From positions 118,314-182,313 of the forward strand of contig NZ_BAQK01000036.1 of NCBI RefSeq assembly GCF_025994435.1: 64,000 bases of DNA. The letters are read 5' to 3'. Numbering within the stretch: the stretch's first letter is position 1; every line of letters begins with the position of its first letter. This stretch comes from Gluconacetobacter johannae. GTDB taxonomy: Bacteria; Pseudomonadota; Alphaproteobacteria; Acetobacterales; Acetobacteraceae. Positions 17,216-26,086 of the stretch are shown here, one piece after another. The translations under genes and the position numbers were made by a program. The notes under the pieces were generated by a model. The model made no database searches. It worked only from the letters and a program-made list of their open reading frames with translations, and had not been told where the DNA came from.

Positions 17216-17243
17216 ATATGGGAGGCCATGTCGTTTTCGCAAG
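17216..17243 (-). promoter_or_regulatory. Sigma32 (RpoH)-like promoter of hsp20
   Basis: CTTGCG (17243-17238), a 15-base spacer and CCCATAT (17222-17216) resemble the heat-shock consensus CTTGAA and CCCATNT. The predicted transcript would start just before the first hairpin of the leader, giving an untranslated region of about 57 bases. Confidence 0.55.
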
Positions 17244-17317
17244 GGATGGCGTCCGCCGCGCCATTTTCCCGCACCTGCGGACTGGCGCAGGCGTGATGCT
17301 GTCGCTACATCGCCTGC

Positions 17318-17857
17318 ATGATTGATCGTGATGCCATCGCCGCCGCCGTTCCGATGCCCATCCTCGTCGCGCCCCAGGCGATCCTGCGCCAGACGGCGCG
17401 CCTGGTCCGGCCGGAGGACACCGCCACCCTGCGCGACATCCTGCCGCGCATGTTCTCCGCCATGTACCAGGCGCCGGGCATCGGCCTGGCCGCGCCGCAG
17501 GTCGGCCTGGGGCTGCGCTTCGCCATCGTCGACCTGGGCGAGAACGAGCAGCGCGACCCGATGGTGCTGATTAACCCCGAGATCGTCGAGGAGTCCGAGA
17601 GCCTGTCGTCGCGCGAGGAAGGGTGCCTGTCGCTGCCGAACCAGTATGCGGACGTCATCCGGCCGGAAAAGGTGCGCGTCCGCTTTCGCACGCCCGACGG
17701 CGCCGAACAGGAAATCGAGGCGGACGGGTTGCTGGCCACCTGCATCCAGCACGAGATCGACCATCTGGACGGTATCCTCTTCGTCGATCACCTCTCCACC
17801 CTCAAGCGCAACATGATTATGCGGCGCCTGGCCAAGGAACAGCGGCAGAAACGCTGA
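17318..17857 (+). CDS. def: Peptide deformylase
   Basis: 179 residues. It removes the formyl group from the initiator methionine of new proteins. All three motifs are intact: GIGLAAPQVG (54-63), EGCLSLP (101-107, metal-binding Cys) and QHEIDH (144-149, two metal-binding histidines and the catalytic glutamate). It is followed after seven bases by fmt, which adds the formyl group, a common pairing. The region before it is shared with the divergent hsp20 promoter. Confidence 0.97.
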   Translation: MIDRDAIAAAVPMPILVAPQAILRQTARLVRPEDTATLRDILPRMFSAMYQAPGIGLAAPQVGLGLRFAIVDLGENEQRDPMVLINPEIVEESESLSSREEGCLSLPNQYADVIRPEKVRVRFRTPDGAEQEIEADGLLATCIQHEIDHLDGILFVDHLSTLKRNMIMRRLAKEQRQKR

Positions 17858-17864
17858 GGCAGGA

Positions 17865-18797
17865 ATGGTACGCATGCGTCTGGCCTTCATGGGAACACCG
17901 GATTTCGCCGTTCCCGCCCTGCACGCCCTGCATGCGGCGGGGCACGAGATCGTGGCCGTCTACAGCCAGCCGCCCCGGCCGGCCGGGCGCGGCCAGGCGC
18001 TGCGGCCCTCGCCGGTCCAGACGGCGGCCGAGGCGCTGGGCCTGCCGGTACGCACCCCCGCCCGCCTGCGTACCAATGTCGCCGAACATGACATCTTCCG
18101 CTCGCTGGAACTCGATGCGGCGATCGTCGCGGCCTATGGGCTGATCCTGCCCGCCGCGATGCTGGACACCCCCCGTCGCGGATGCCTGAACATCCACGCA
18201 AGCCTGTTGCCGCGCTGGCGGGGCGCGGCGCCGATCCAGGCCGCCATCCTGGCCGGCGACGGCGAAAGCGGCGTGACCATCATGCAGATGGACGAGGGCC
18301 TGGATACCGGCGCCATGCTGCTGTCCGACCGCATCGCCCTGACCGGACGCACGACGGCGACCAGCCTGCATGACGACCTGGCGGCGATGGGGGCCAGGCT
18401 GGTCGTGTCGGCGCTGGCCGATCCGTCGCTCGTCCCCCGCCCCCAACCCGAGGGCGGCGTGACCTACGCGGCCCGCCTGACGCGCGAGGACGGCCGCATC
18501 GACTGGGGGCATGACGCCGCCGCGATCGACCGCCAGATCCGCGCCATGACCCCGTGGCCCGGCAGCTTCACGACGGTGGACGGCATCGTTCTGAAAATCG
18601 GGGCCGCCGGGCTCGCCGGCGCCACAGTCCCGCCGGGCACTCATCCCGGCACTGTGCTCGACAACGAACTGACGATCGCCTGCGGGCGGGGCGCGCTACG
18701 GATCACGCGCCTCCAGCGCCCCGGTCGCGGCATGATGGACGCGGACGCCTTCCTGCGCGGCCAGCCCGTTCCCCCGGGCACGCGGCTGGGCACGTGA
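17865..18797 (+). CDS. fmt: Methionyl-tRNA formyltransferase
   Basis: 310 residues. It formylates Met-tRNAfMet using 10-formyltetrahydrofolate. The N-terminal GART-like domain shows FMGTPDFAVPAL and the folate/catalytic loop NIHASLLPRWRGAAPIQ; the C-terminal OB-fold domain begins near residue 205. Two adjacent ATG codons (17865 and 17874) could start it. Its stop overlaps the truA GTG start (GTGA), so def-fmt-truA form one operon. Confidence 0.96.
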   Translation: MVRMRLAFMGTPDFAVPALHALHAAGHEIVAVYSQPPRPAGRGQALRPSPVQTAAEALGLPVRTPARLRTNVAEHDIFRSLELDAAIVAAYGLILPAAMLDTPRRGCLNIHASLLPRWRGAAPIQAAILAGDGESGVTIMQMDEGLDTGAMLLSDRIALTGRTTATSLHDDLAAMGARLVVSALADPSLVPRPQPEGGVTYAARLTREDGRIDWGHDAAAIDRQIRAMTPWPGSFTTVDGIVLKIGAAGLAGATVPPGTHPGTVLDNELTIACGRGALRITRLQRPGRGMMDADAFLRGQPVPPGTRLGT

Positions 18798-19579
18798 CCG
18801 ACCCCGCCCCCCTCCAGCGCTGGGCCGTACGCATCGAATATGACGGGCGGGACTTCGTCGGCTGGCAGCGGCAGACGACCGGCCTGTCGGTCCAGCAGGT
18901 GCTGGAAGAAGCCGCATCCCGCCTGGCGTCCGGCCGCACGGTCGCCAGCATCACCGCCGGCCGGACCGACGCCGGCGTGCATGCGACCGGCCAGGTCGCA
19001 CATCTGGATTTTCCGGCCGAAGTGAGGCTGAACGCCTCCGTCGTGCGCGACGCGCTGAATTTCCACATGAAGCCGCACCCGGTGGTGGTGCTCGACGCCC
19101 GTTCGGTCGATCTGTCATGGAACGCCCGGTTTTCGGCCATCCGCCGCGCCTATCGCTACCGGATCCTGAACCGCCGCAGCCCGCCTGCGCTGGATGACGG
19201 ACGGGTGTGGCTGGTCAAGCGCCCCCTGGACGCCGAGGCGATGGGCCACGCAGCCCGATATCTGCTGGGACGGCACGATTTCACGTCCTTCCGCGCCAGC
19301 GCCTGCCAGGCCAAGAGCCCCCTACGTACGCTGGACCGCCTGGACGTGTCGCGATCGGGCGAGGACATCATCATCGTCGCCGAGGCGCGGTCGTTCCTGC
19401 ACCATCAGGTCCGCAACATGGTAGGCACGCTGAAGCTGGTGGGCGAAGGCCGCTGGCCACCCGCACGCGTCGGCGAGGCGCTGGCCGCCTGCGACCGCCG
19501 GGCCGCCGGACCGACCTCGCCGCCCGACGGGCTCTACCTGACGGCGGTCGGCTACGACCCCGATCCGTTCGTCACCTGA
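18794..19579 (+). CDS. truA: tRNA pseudouridine(38-40) synthase TruA
   Basis: 261 residues from a GTG that overlaps the fmt stop. TruA makes pseudouridine at positions 38-40 of the anticodon arm. The catalytic aspartate lies in AGRTDAGVHA (Asp59), and conserved FVGWQRQ and HHQVRNMVG segments are present. The frame stays open for 80 codons upstream inside fmt, but those residues are not TruA-like. Confidence 0.96.
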   Translation: MTDPAPLQRWAVRIEYDGRDFVGWQRQTTGLSVQQVLEEAASRLASGRTVASITAGRTDAGVHATGQVAHLDFPAEVRLNASVVRDALNFHMKPHPVVVLDARSVDLSWNARFSAIRRAYRYRILNRRSPPALDDGRVWLVKRPLDAEAMGHAARYLLGRHDFTSFRASACQAKSPLRTLDRLDVSRSGEDIIIVAEARSFLHHQVRNMVGTLKLVGEGRWPPARVGEALAACDRRAAGPTSPPDGLYLTAVGYDPDPFVT

Positions 19580-19593
19580 ACGGCGGCCGGCCC

Positions 19594-20229
19594 TTATCCC
19601 ACCCCATGGCTGGTCGGCAGGGCCAGGAAATCCTGCCAGGGCGCGTAATGCGGCGGCAGCAGGGCCGACAGTTCGCCCAGGCCCAGAACGGCCGACGCCA
19701 CGGCGATCACGACGACAATCGCGCGCCACACCCCCAGCGCCAGCCCGACCCGCGCCACGAACCATGTCAGCCACAGGTTGTACCCCAGCACGACGCCATT
19801 CAGCAGCAGCACCGCCTTCAGCGTATTCGTGCCCGAAGGCAGGACAACGGCCAGCAGGGCGACCGAGCCCAGCATGACGAACAGCACCAGCCAGTCGCAC
19901 CACAGCGCCGCCGTCATATATCGCGGCCACAGGGCTTCGCGCCCCCACAGCCGCGCCAGAAGATGGGTCACGACGGCCGGCGCCAGGACCAGGCAGAGCG
20001 AAAACACGACCTTGGTGCCGCTCAGCCCGCCAGGGGCCTGGGCGATGGTCAGCAGGCCGCCCACCAGCCACAGGGCGATTCGTGGCGCCAGGGCCGTCAG
20101 AACGGCGTCCGGCGTCGCGCCGAAGCAGCCCATCCCGTCGCGTCGCCCGCGGCCCAGAAGCAACATGCCCCGAAAGATGTTGCCGGCCCCGCCGGGCAGC
20201 GACCCCTGCGGCAATCTGCGTCCCTGCAT
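19594..20229 (-). CDS. Hypothetical multi-pass membrane protein coupled to dapE
   Basis: 211 residues with about five hydrophobic segments (roughly 52-72, 75-95, 105-130, 137-160 and 165-185). I do not recognise the family. Its ATG overlaps the dapE stop by one base (TAATG), so it is translated with dapE and dapD. Methionines at 22 and 33 are alternative starts. It converges with truA, with only 14 bases between stops. A role linked to diaminopimelate or cell wall metabolism is suggested only by position. Confidence 0.75.
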   Translation of the reverse strand: MQGRRLPQGSLPGGAGNIFRGMLLLGRGRRDGMGCFGATPDAVLTALAPRIALWLVGGLLTIAQAPGGLSGTKVVFSLCLVLAPAVVTHLLARLWGREALWPRYMTAALWCDWLVLFVMLGSVALLAVVLPSGTNTLKAVLLLNGVVLGYNLWLTWFVARVGLALGVWRAIVVVIAVASAVLGLGELSALLPPHYAPWQDFLALPTSHGVG

Positions 20230-21374
20230 TATCCCATCAGCCTTTCAAGAAAGGACGCATAGATGTCCGTCAGTTCCTCAAGGTCGGCGACGGACGCATG
20301 TTCGTCGACCTTGTGCATGCTGGCGCCCACCAGGCCGAATTCCGCAACCGGGCAATAGCGGCTGATGAACCGGGCGTCGGAGGTTCCCCCCCCGGTATCC
20401 AGCCGCGGTTCCCGCCCCGTTACCGCGCGGATCGCCGCGACCAGCTTTTCGACCTCGGCGGTGGGCTGCGTCAGGAAGGCCTCGCCGCTGATCCGGACAT
20501 CCGCCTCGGCCGCCGGGGCATGGGTGCGGCAGACGGATGCGATCCACTCCGCCAGCCCCTGCCCGGTGTGCAGGTCGTTGAACCGGACGTTCAGCCGCGC
20601 CTCCGCCCGCCCCGGAATCACGTTGGTGGCGGGGTTGCCGACGTCGATGCTGGTGACCTGCAGGCTGGACGCCTCGAACCAGTCGGTGCCGCTGTCCAGC
20701 GGCGCGGCCGTCAGTTCCCCCAGGATCGCCAGCAGGCGATGGACCGGATTGTCCGCACGATGGGGATACGCCACATGCCCCTGAATGCCGGGCACGACGA
20801 TGTGGGCATTCAGGCTGCCACGACGCCCGATCTTGATGACGTCGCCCAGATGTTCCGGATTGGTGGGTTCGCCCACCAGACAGAAATCGGGAATCTGGCC
20901 ATTGTCGCGCATCCATTCCAGCACCCGCACGGTGCCGTTGGTGGCGGGGCCTTCCTCGTCGCCGGTAATCAGAAGGCTGATCGACCCCGCAAGCGCCCGC
21001 CCGCCGGACAGATAGCGGTCGATCGCGCCCACGAAGGCGGCGATTCCGCCCTTCATGTCGCAGGCCCCCCGGCCGTACAGCCGACCGTCGCGGATCGCCG
21101 CATCGAACGGGCCGGTGGTCCAGCCCTGCTCGCCCGCCGGGACGACATCGGTATGGCCCGCGAAACACAGATGCGGGCCGCCCCGGCCCAGCCGGGCAAA
21201 CAAATTGGGCGTGCGCGCGGCCCCCTCGCCGAAGGGCAGATCGACGATGTCGAAGCCCAGTCCCCGCAGGGCCGTGGCCAGGACCCCGATCGCTCCGCCA
21301 TCGTCCGGCGTGACCGACGGCGCGCGAATCAGGTCGCGCGCCAGCGGCAGGGTGGCGGACGTGCGCCGCTGCAT
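20229..21374 (-). CDS. dapE: Succinyl-diaminopimelate desuccinylase
   Basis: 381 residues of the M20 zinc amidohydrolase family. It releases succinate from N-succinyl-LL-diaminopimelate in lysine and peptidoglycan synthesis. Metal ligands are seen in CFAGHTDVVPAG and GRGACDMKGG, the catalytic glutamate in ITGDEEGPATNG, and a late histidine in SMHKVDEHA. I used the ATG at 21374; the frame is open further upstream into dapD but that part is a shadow. It starts 11 bases after dapD. Confidence 0.96.
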   Translation of the reverse strand: MQRRTSATLPLARDLIRAPSVTPDDGGAIGVLATALRGLGFDIVDLPFGEGAARTPNLFARLGRGGPHLCFAGHTDVVPAGEQGWTTGPFDAAIRDGRLYGRGACDMKGGIAAFVGAIDRYLSGGRALAGSISLLITGDEEGPATNGTVRVLEWMRDNGQIPDFCLVGEPTNPEHLGDVIKIGRRGSLNAHIVVPGIQGHVAYPHRADNPVHRLLAILGELTAAPLDSGTDWFEASSLQVTSIDVGNPATNVIPGRAEARLNVRFNDLHTGQGLAEWIASVCRTHAPAAEADVRISGEAFLTQPTAEVEKLVAAIRAVTGREPRLDTGGGTSDARFISRYCPVAEFGLVGASMHKVDEHASVADLEELTDIYASFLERLMG

Positions 21375-21385
21375 CGCCGGTCCGG

Positions 21386-22234
21386 TCAATCCCGCAGCAA
21401 TTCGTTGATCGAGGTCTTGGACCGCGTGCGCTCGTCCACCCGCTTGACGATCACCGCGCAGGCCAGCGCGGGCAGCGGCGCGCCATCGGCCGACGTCGCC
21501 TGACGCGGCGGCAGCGTGCCGGGGACGACGACCGAATAGGCCGGCACCCGGCCTACGAACACTTCGCCGGTCGCACGGTCGACGATCTTGGTCGAGGCGC
21601 CGATGAACACCCCCATCGACAGCACGCTGCCCCGCTCGACGATCACGCCCTCGGCCACTTCCGAACGCGCGCCGATGAAGCAATCGTCCTCGATGACCAC
21701 CGGGGCGGCCTGCAGCGGCTCCAGCACGCCGCCGATGCCGACGCCGCCGCTGATATGGCAGTTGCGGCCGATCTGCGCGCAGCTTCCGATCGTCACCCAG
21801 GTATCGACCATCGTGCCGCTTTCGACACGCGCGCCGGCATTGACGAAGCTGGGCATCAGCACCACGCCGGGCGCGATATAGGCCGAGCGGCGGACGATGG
21901 CGCCCGGCACCGCGCGGAAGCCGGCCTGGCCGAAGCGCGCCTCGTCCCAGCCGTCGAACTTCAGCGGCACCTTGTCGAAGGACGGCGCACCGGCCCCGCC
22001 ACCCGCCATCAGGTGGCTGTCATTCAGCCGGAAGGACAGCAGCACCGCCTTCTTCAGCCATTCGTTCACCACCCAGCCGGCCTGGCCCGGCGCCGCGACA
22101 CGCAATTCGCCGGCGTCCAGCCCCGCCAGCGCGACCTCGACGACCTCCCGATCTTCCCCGGTCGTCGCGGACGACAGCGTGTCGCGCCGCTCCCACACGG
22201 CCTCGATGCGGCTCTGGAGGCTCTGGTCGGTCAT
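21386..22234 (-). CDS. dapD: Tetrahydrodipicolinate N-succinyltransferase
   Basis: 282 residues with an N-terminal helical domain and a left-handed parallel beta-helix of hexapeptide repeats (about 100-230), including FVNAGARVESGTMVDTW and the NCHISGGVGIGGV segment. It succinylates tetrahydrodipicolinate, the step before DapC and DapE. The ATG at 22234 (MTDQSLQSRI) matches the family start; an in-frame extension of 20 residues upstream is not conserved-looking. The next 136 bases towards argB hold no gene. Confidence 0.96.
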   Translation of the reverse strand: MTDQSLQSRIEAVWERRDTLSSATTGEDREVVEVALAGLDAGELRVAAPGQAGWVVNEWLKKAVLLSFRLNDSHLMAGGGAGAPSFDKVPLKFDGWDEARFGQAGFRAVPGAIVRRSAYIAPGVVLMPSFVNAGARVESGTMVDTWVTIGSCAQIGRNCHISGGVGIGGVLEPLQAAPVVIEDDCFIGARSEVAEGVIVERGSVLSMGVFIGASTKIVDRATGEVFVGRVPAYSVVVPGTLPPRQATSADGAPLPALACAVIVKRVDERTRSKTSINELLRD

Positions 22235-22370
22235 ATCCTGGCAATCCTGTCGGTGGTTGGCGACGGGCACGCGGCCGCGTCGCAGTGTCATCATGTCGCG
22301 GGACCATGCGAAGGAAGGCCCGCCCTGTCAACGCATCTCGGCAGGCCGGCAAGGCACCGGCGACCGGGCG

Positions 22371-23276
22371 TCATTCCCCCCGGATCAGCGTTCCGGGGCC
22401 GGCCTCGGTGAACAGCTCCAGCAGGCACGCATGGGGCACGCGCCCGTCCAGGATCACCGCCGCCCGGGCGCCCGCGCGCACAGCCTCCAGGCAGGTTTCC
22501 ACCTTGGGGATCATGCCGCCGCTAATCATGCCGCTGGCGATGCCGCGACGCGCCTCCTCGGCCGTCAGTTCGGGGATCAGCGCGCCGTTTTCGTCCAGGA
22601 CGCCCGGCACGTCGGTCAGCATCAGCAGGCGGGTCGCATGCACGGCCCCGGCGATGGCCCCAGCCGCGGTGTCGGCGTTGATATTATAGGTCTCGCCGTC
22701 CTCGCCGCCGCCAACCGGGGCGATGACCGGGATCAGGCCCGAACCGGACAGCGCATACAGCACCCGCGGGTCGATCCGCACCGGTTCGCCGACAAACCCC
22801 AGATCCAGCACCCGCTCGGTCCCGCTGTCGGCGTCGCGGACCGTGCGTTGCAGACGCCGGGCGGTAATCAGCCCGCCATCCTTGCCGGAAATCCCGACGG
22901 CCAGCGCACCGGCCCGGTTGATGAGGCCGGCGACCTGCTTGTTCACCTTGCCCGCCAGGACCATCTCGATCACGTCGACCATGGCGGCGTCAGTGACGCG
23001 CAGCCCGTCCACGAAGGTCGACTGGATCTCCAGCCGCTTGAGCATGGCGTTGATCTGCGGCCCGCCGCCGTGGACCACCACCGGATTGACGCCCACCAGC
23101 TTCAGCAGGGCGATGTCGTGGCCGAAGGCGTTCGACAGCGAATCGTCGACCATGGCGTGACCGCCATATTTGACCACCAGCGTGTCGCCGGCATAGCGGC
23201 GCAGATAGGGAAGCGCCTGGGCCAGTACGGCGGCCCGTTCCTGCGCGTCCTTCACGGTCTGTGCGATGTCGGTCAT
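22371..23276 (-). CDS. argB: Acetylglutamate kinase
   Basis: 301 residues of the amino acid kinase family. It phosphorylates N-acetylglutamate in arginine synthesis. The phosphate-binding VVKYGGHAM and VVHGGGPQI motifs and the late LTDVPGVLD segment are present. The sequence upstream of the ATG in the same frame is arginine-rich shadow. The start codon overlaps the stop of a possible 13-codon leader frame (ATGA), and a tandem 15-base duplication sits in the same leader. Confidence 0.96.
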   Translation of the reverse strand: MTDIAQTVKDAQERAAVLAQALPYLRRYAGDTLVVKYGGHAMVDDSLSNAFGHDIALLKLVGVNPVVVHGGGPQINAMLKRLEIQSTFVDGLRVTDAAMVDVIEMVLAGKVNKQVAGLINRAGALAVGISGKDGGLITARRLQRTVRDADSGTERVLDLGFVGEPVRIDPRVLYALSGSGLIPVIAPVGGGEDGETYNINADTAAGAIAGAVHATRLLMLTDVPGVLDENGALIPELTAEEARRGIASGMISGGMIPKVETCLEAVRAGARAAVILDGRVPHACLLELFTEAGPGTLIRGE

Positions 23277-23314
23277 CGGATCGTGCCTGTCTTCCTCATG
23301 ATCGGCTTCCTCAT
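23273..23314 (-). promoter_or_regulatory. Possible leader ORF overlapping the argB start
   Basis: A 13-codon frame (MRKPIMRKTGTIR) ends at a TGA that overlaps the argB ATG. It begins inside the tandem duplication, so it has two in-frame ATG codons. Coupled re-initiation could tune ArgB synthesis; there is no direct proof that it is translated. Arginine codons (AGG twice, CGA) are frequent for its length. Confidence 0.3.
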
Positions 23315-23320
23315 GATCGG
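23291..23320. repeat. Perfect 15-bp tandem duplication (two copies)
   Basis: CTTCCTCATGATCGG occurs twice head-to-tail between engB and argB. On the coding strand each copy carries ATGAGGAAG, so the duplication doubles both an ATG and a purine-rich ribosome-site-like stretch. Confidence 0.9.
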
Positions 23321-23341
23321 GCCTGCCTGGCCCTGCACCGT

Positions 23342-24013
23342 TCAACCCGCCTGCGGCAGGGCCAGGGCAGCCAGTTCGGCGCGCAGTTCGGGGATGCCCA
23401 TTCCGTTGTCGCTGCTGGTGGCGATGATGTCGGGAAAGGCGGCGGCGTGCTGGCGGGCAAGGTCGGTGGCCTGGGCGCATTTGGCCGCCAGCGCGCCGGG
23501 CTTCAGCCCGTCGCACTTGGTCAGCACGATCTGGAACGTCACCGCCGCGCGGTCCAGCAGCTTCATGATCTCGCGGTCCGATGGCTTGGTCTCGATCCGC
23601 GAATCCAGAAGCAGGATGACGCGCTGCAAGGTCGGTCGCCCCCGCAGGAACGAGAACATCATGCCCTGCCAGTCTTCCTTCACGTCCTTCGCAGCCTTCG
23701 CGTACCCATAGCCGGGCATGTCCACCAAGGTCAGCCGCTCAGGGAAATCGAAGAAATTCAACTGCTTAGTCCGGCCGGGCTCGGACGATGCGCGGGCCAG
23801 GGCCTTTCGCCCGGTCAGGGCGTTAATCAGGCTGGACTTGCCGACGTTCGACCGGCCGGCGAAGGCGATCTCGGGCAGGTTGGGCGGGGGCACCTGTTCC
23901 AGCTTCTGGGCGCCGAAGACGAAGTCGCAGGCGCCGGCGAACAGCAGGCGTCCGGCCTCGACCAGCCTCTCCTGTTCCTCGGGCGTGCGGGGGCTTGCTT
24001 GGAAATCCGACAT
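23342..24013 (-). CDS. engB: Ribosome biogenesis GTP-binding protein EngB (YihA/YsxC)
   Basis: 223 residues of the TrmE-Era-EngA-YihA GTPase family, required for large-subunit assembly. G1 is GRSNVGKSS, G3 DMPGYG and G4 TKCD. It lies 12 bases downstream of yidC on the same strand, an order conserved in alphaproteobacteria (rpmH-rnpA-yidD-yidC-engB-argB). Confidence 0.96.
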   Translation of the reverse strand: MSDFQASPRTPEEQERLVEAGRLLFAGACDFVFGAQKLEQVPPPNLPEIAFAGRSNVGKSSLINALTGRKALARASSEPGRTKQLNFFDFPERLTLVDMPGYGYAKAAKDVKEDWQGMMFSFLRGRPTLQRVILLLDSRIETKPSDREIMKLLDRAAVTFQIVLTKCDGLKPGALAAKCAQATDLARQHAAAFPDIIATSSDNGMGIPELRAELAALALPQAG

Positions 24014-24025
24014 GCGGTCAGGCGC

Positions 24026-25792
24026 TCACTTCCGTCCGGTGGCCGGAATGGCGGGGGTCTTCTCGATCTCGCCCTTCATGCGGTGCTGGATCAGCAGTTG
24101 CTGCGCCATCGTCAGCAGGTTGTTCCAGCAATAATAGATCACCAGTCCCGAGGGCTGACGGGCCATGAAGAAGGTGAACAGCACCGGCATGAGTTGGAAC
24201 ATGCGCTGCTGCGCGGGGTCCATCGCCGCCGGGTTCAGCTTCTGCTGCACATACATCGTGGCGCCGAACAGGATCGGCCAGATGCCCAGTTGCAGGAACG
24301 GCGACAGCACCGTCGGATCCCACGGGATCAGGCCGAACAGGTTGAACAGGTTGGTCAGGTCCGGCGCGGACAGATCGTGGATCCAGCCGAAGAACGGCGC
24401 ATGCCGCATTTCGATGGTGATGTACAAGTCCTTGTAGAGGCACCAGAAGACCGGGATCTGCACCACCATCGGCAGGCAGCCGCTGGCGGGGTTCACCCCT
24501 TCGGCCTTGTACAGCGCCATCATCTGCTGGTTCATGGCCATCTGGTCGTCTTTGTAGCGTTCCCGCAAGGCCTTAACCTTGGGCTGGAGCTGGCGCATCT
24601 TGCCCATCGAGCGGAACTGGCGCGTCGCCAGCGGGAAGAACAGCGCCTTGACCAGCAGGGTGAACGCCATCAGCGCCAGGCCGAAATTGCCCAGAAGCGT
24701 ATTCAGCCAGTCCAGCACGTAGAAGATGGGGCGGGTCAGGAAGGCGAACCACCCGAAATCGACGGCCTTCCAAAAATCGGGGATGTGCAGGCTGGCTTCG
24801 TAGCGCTCCAGCAGATCGACTTCCTTCGCGCCGGCAAAGACATGGCTGCTGGTCGTGGCCGTGGCCCCGGACGCAACCACCGTCGCCGCCTGCGCGATGA
24901 AGCCCACCTGATAGATGCCGGCCCCGCTGTTGGCCTGGTAGCCGTAGCTGCCCGTCACCGCCATGTCCTGCTGCGGGATCACGGCCGTCAGCCAGTATTT
25001 GTCGGTGATGCCGGCCCAGCCGCCCTGCCCGGCCTTGCTCCACGCCGTGTTGGCGGGCGGCGTCGCCCCGGTACGCAGCGTCTTGTACGAACTTTCGTCA
25101 AGCCGCCCGTCGATGACCGAAATCGGCCCCTCATGCACCAGATAGCCGCCGGTTTCGGTCGGCGTATAGGCCCGGTCGACACGGGCGTAGGGGTACAGCG
25201 ACAGCGGCTGGCCGGACTGGTTGGTGACCTGCTGGTCGATCGCGAACATGTAGTGGGCGTCGATCGAGACCACGATCCGGAAGATCACGCCCTGACCGTT
25301 GTCCCACGACAGCGTCACCGGATGGTCGGCGGTCAGTTTCGGGGCATCGCTGCTCCAAACCGTCTGGGCGTCCGGCACCCGCACCTGGCCGCCCGGCAGG
25401 TTCATCCAGCCGATTTCGACGTAATTGGGCTGCGGGTCGTGCGCGGTCTCCAGGATGCGGACCTGCGGGCTGCCCTTCTGGACGGTCTCGTGATAGTCGC
25501 GAAGGACCATGTCATCCAGGCGGGCACCCAGCAGGTCGATCGACCCGCTGACCTTCGGCGCGTCGATCGGCAGCCGGGTCTCGGCCTGCGGCGGCGGCAC
25601 CGCGACGGGCTGCGAGCTGAGGCCGGCAAGCGGCGCGCCCGCACGGGCGCCATTCGCCGGCGGGGTCTGCCGATCGGTCTGGCCTGCCTGCTGCGCGACC
25701 TCCTGATGGCTCTGCTTCGGCATGAAATATTCGAAGCCAACCAGAACCAGGGCGGACAGCAGCGTCGCCACGATAAAACGCTTGGTATCCAT
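24026..25792 (-). CDS. yidC: Membrane protein insertase YidC
   Basis: 588 residues. YidC inserts and folds inner-membrane proteins with or without SecYEG. There is an N-terminal membrane anchor (about 7-23), a large periplasmic beta domain (about 80-340) and the conserved five-helix insertase domain (about 355-575), with the cytoplasmic helical hairpin after ALFFPLATRQFRSMGKM. The C-terminus is short and basic. It follows yidD by 21 bases. Confidence 0.97.
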   Translation of the reverse strand: MDTKRFIVATLLSALVLVGFEYFMPKQSHQEVAQQAGQTDRQTPPANGARAGAPLAGLSSQPVAVPPPQAETRLPIDAPKVSGSIDLLGARLDDMVLRDYHETVQKGSPQVRILETAHDPQPNYVEIGWMNLPGGQVRVPDAQTVWSSDAPKLTADHPVTLSWDNGQGVIFRIVVSIDAHYMFAIDQQVTNQSGQPLSLYPYARVDRAYTPTETGGYLVHEGPISVIDGRLDESSYKTLRTGATPPANTAWSKAGQGGWAGITDKYWLTAVIPQQDMAVTGSYGYQANSGAGIYQVGFIAQAATVVASGATATTSSHVFAGAKEVDLLERYEASLHIPDFWKAVDFGWFAFLTRPIFYVLDWLNTLLGNFGLALMAFTLLVKALFFPLATRQFRSMGKMRQLQPKVKALRERYKDDQMAMNQQMMALYKAEGVNPASGCLPMVVQIPVFWCLYKDLYITIEMRHAPFFGWIHDLSAPDLTNLFNLFGLIPWDPTVLSPFLQLGIWPILFGATMYVQQKLNPAAMDPAQQRMFQLMPVLFTFFMARQPSGLVIYYCWNNLLTMAQQLLIQHRMKGEIEKTPAIPATGRK

Positions 25793-25813
25793 CAGCGACC
25801 AGCCAGACTCTCG

Positions 25814-26086
25814 TTATCTATGGGAAGAACAGCAGGGGGCACGCGGGCGCTCCTCTGACGGCACGGGATCGTATCCGCCGATATTCCACGGATTGCAACG
25901 CAAGATCCGCCACCCGGCAAGAATGGCGCCGCGCACGGCGCCGTGGCGACGCAGGGCCTCCAGCGCATAATCGCTACATGACGGGACGAATCGGCAATTG
26001 GGGCCGAGAACCGGCCGGAAGACCCATTGATAGAGGCGAATCGTCCCGATCAGCGGCCAGGCCAGGACGGTCCGGGGCATCGTCAC
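25814..26086 (-). CDS. yidD: Membrane protein insertion efficiency factor YidD
   Basis: 90 residues. The family hallmarks CRFVPSCSDYA and RCNPWNIGGYDPVP are intact. YidD is a small membrane-associated protein thought to aid YidC-dependent insertion. The GTG start at 26086 overlaps the rnpA stop (GTGA); an ATG two codons later is an equal candidate. Confidence 0.93.
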   Translation of the reverse strand: MTMPRTVLAWPLIGTIRLYQWVFRPVLGPNCRFVPSCSDYALEALRRHGAVRGAILAGWRILRCNPWNIGGYDPVPSEERPRAPCCSSHR

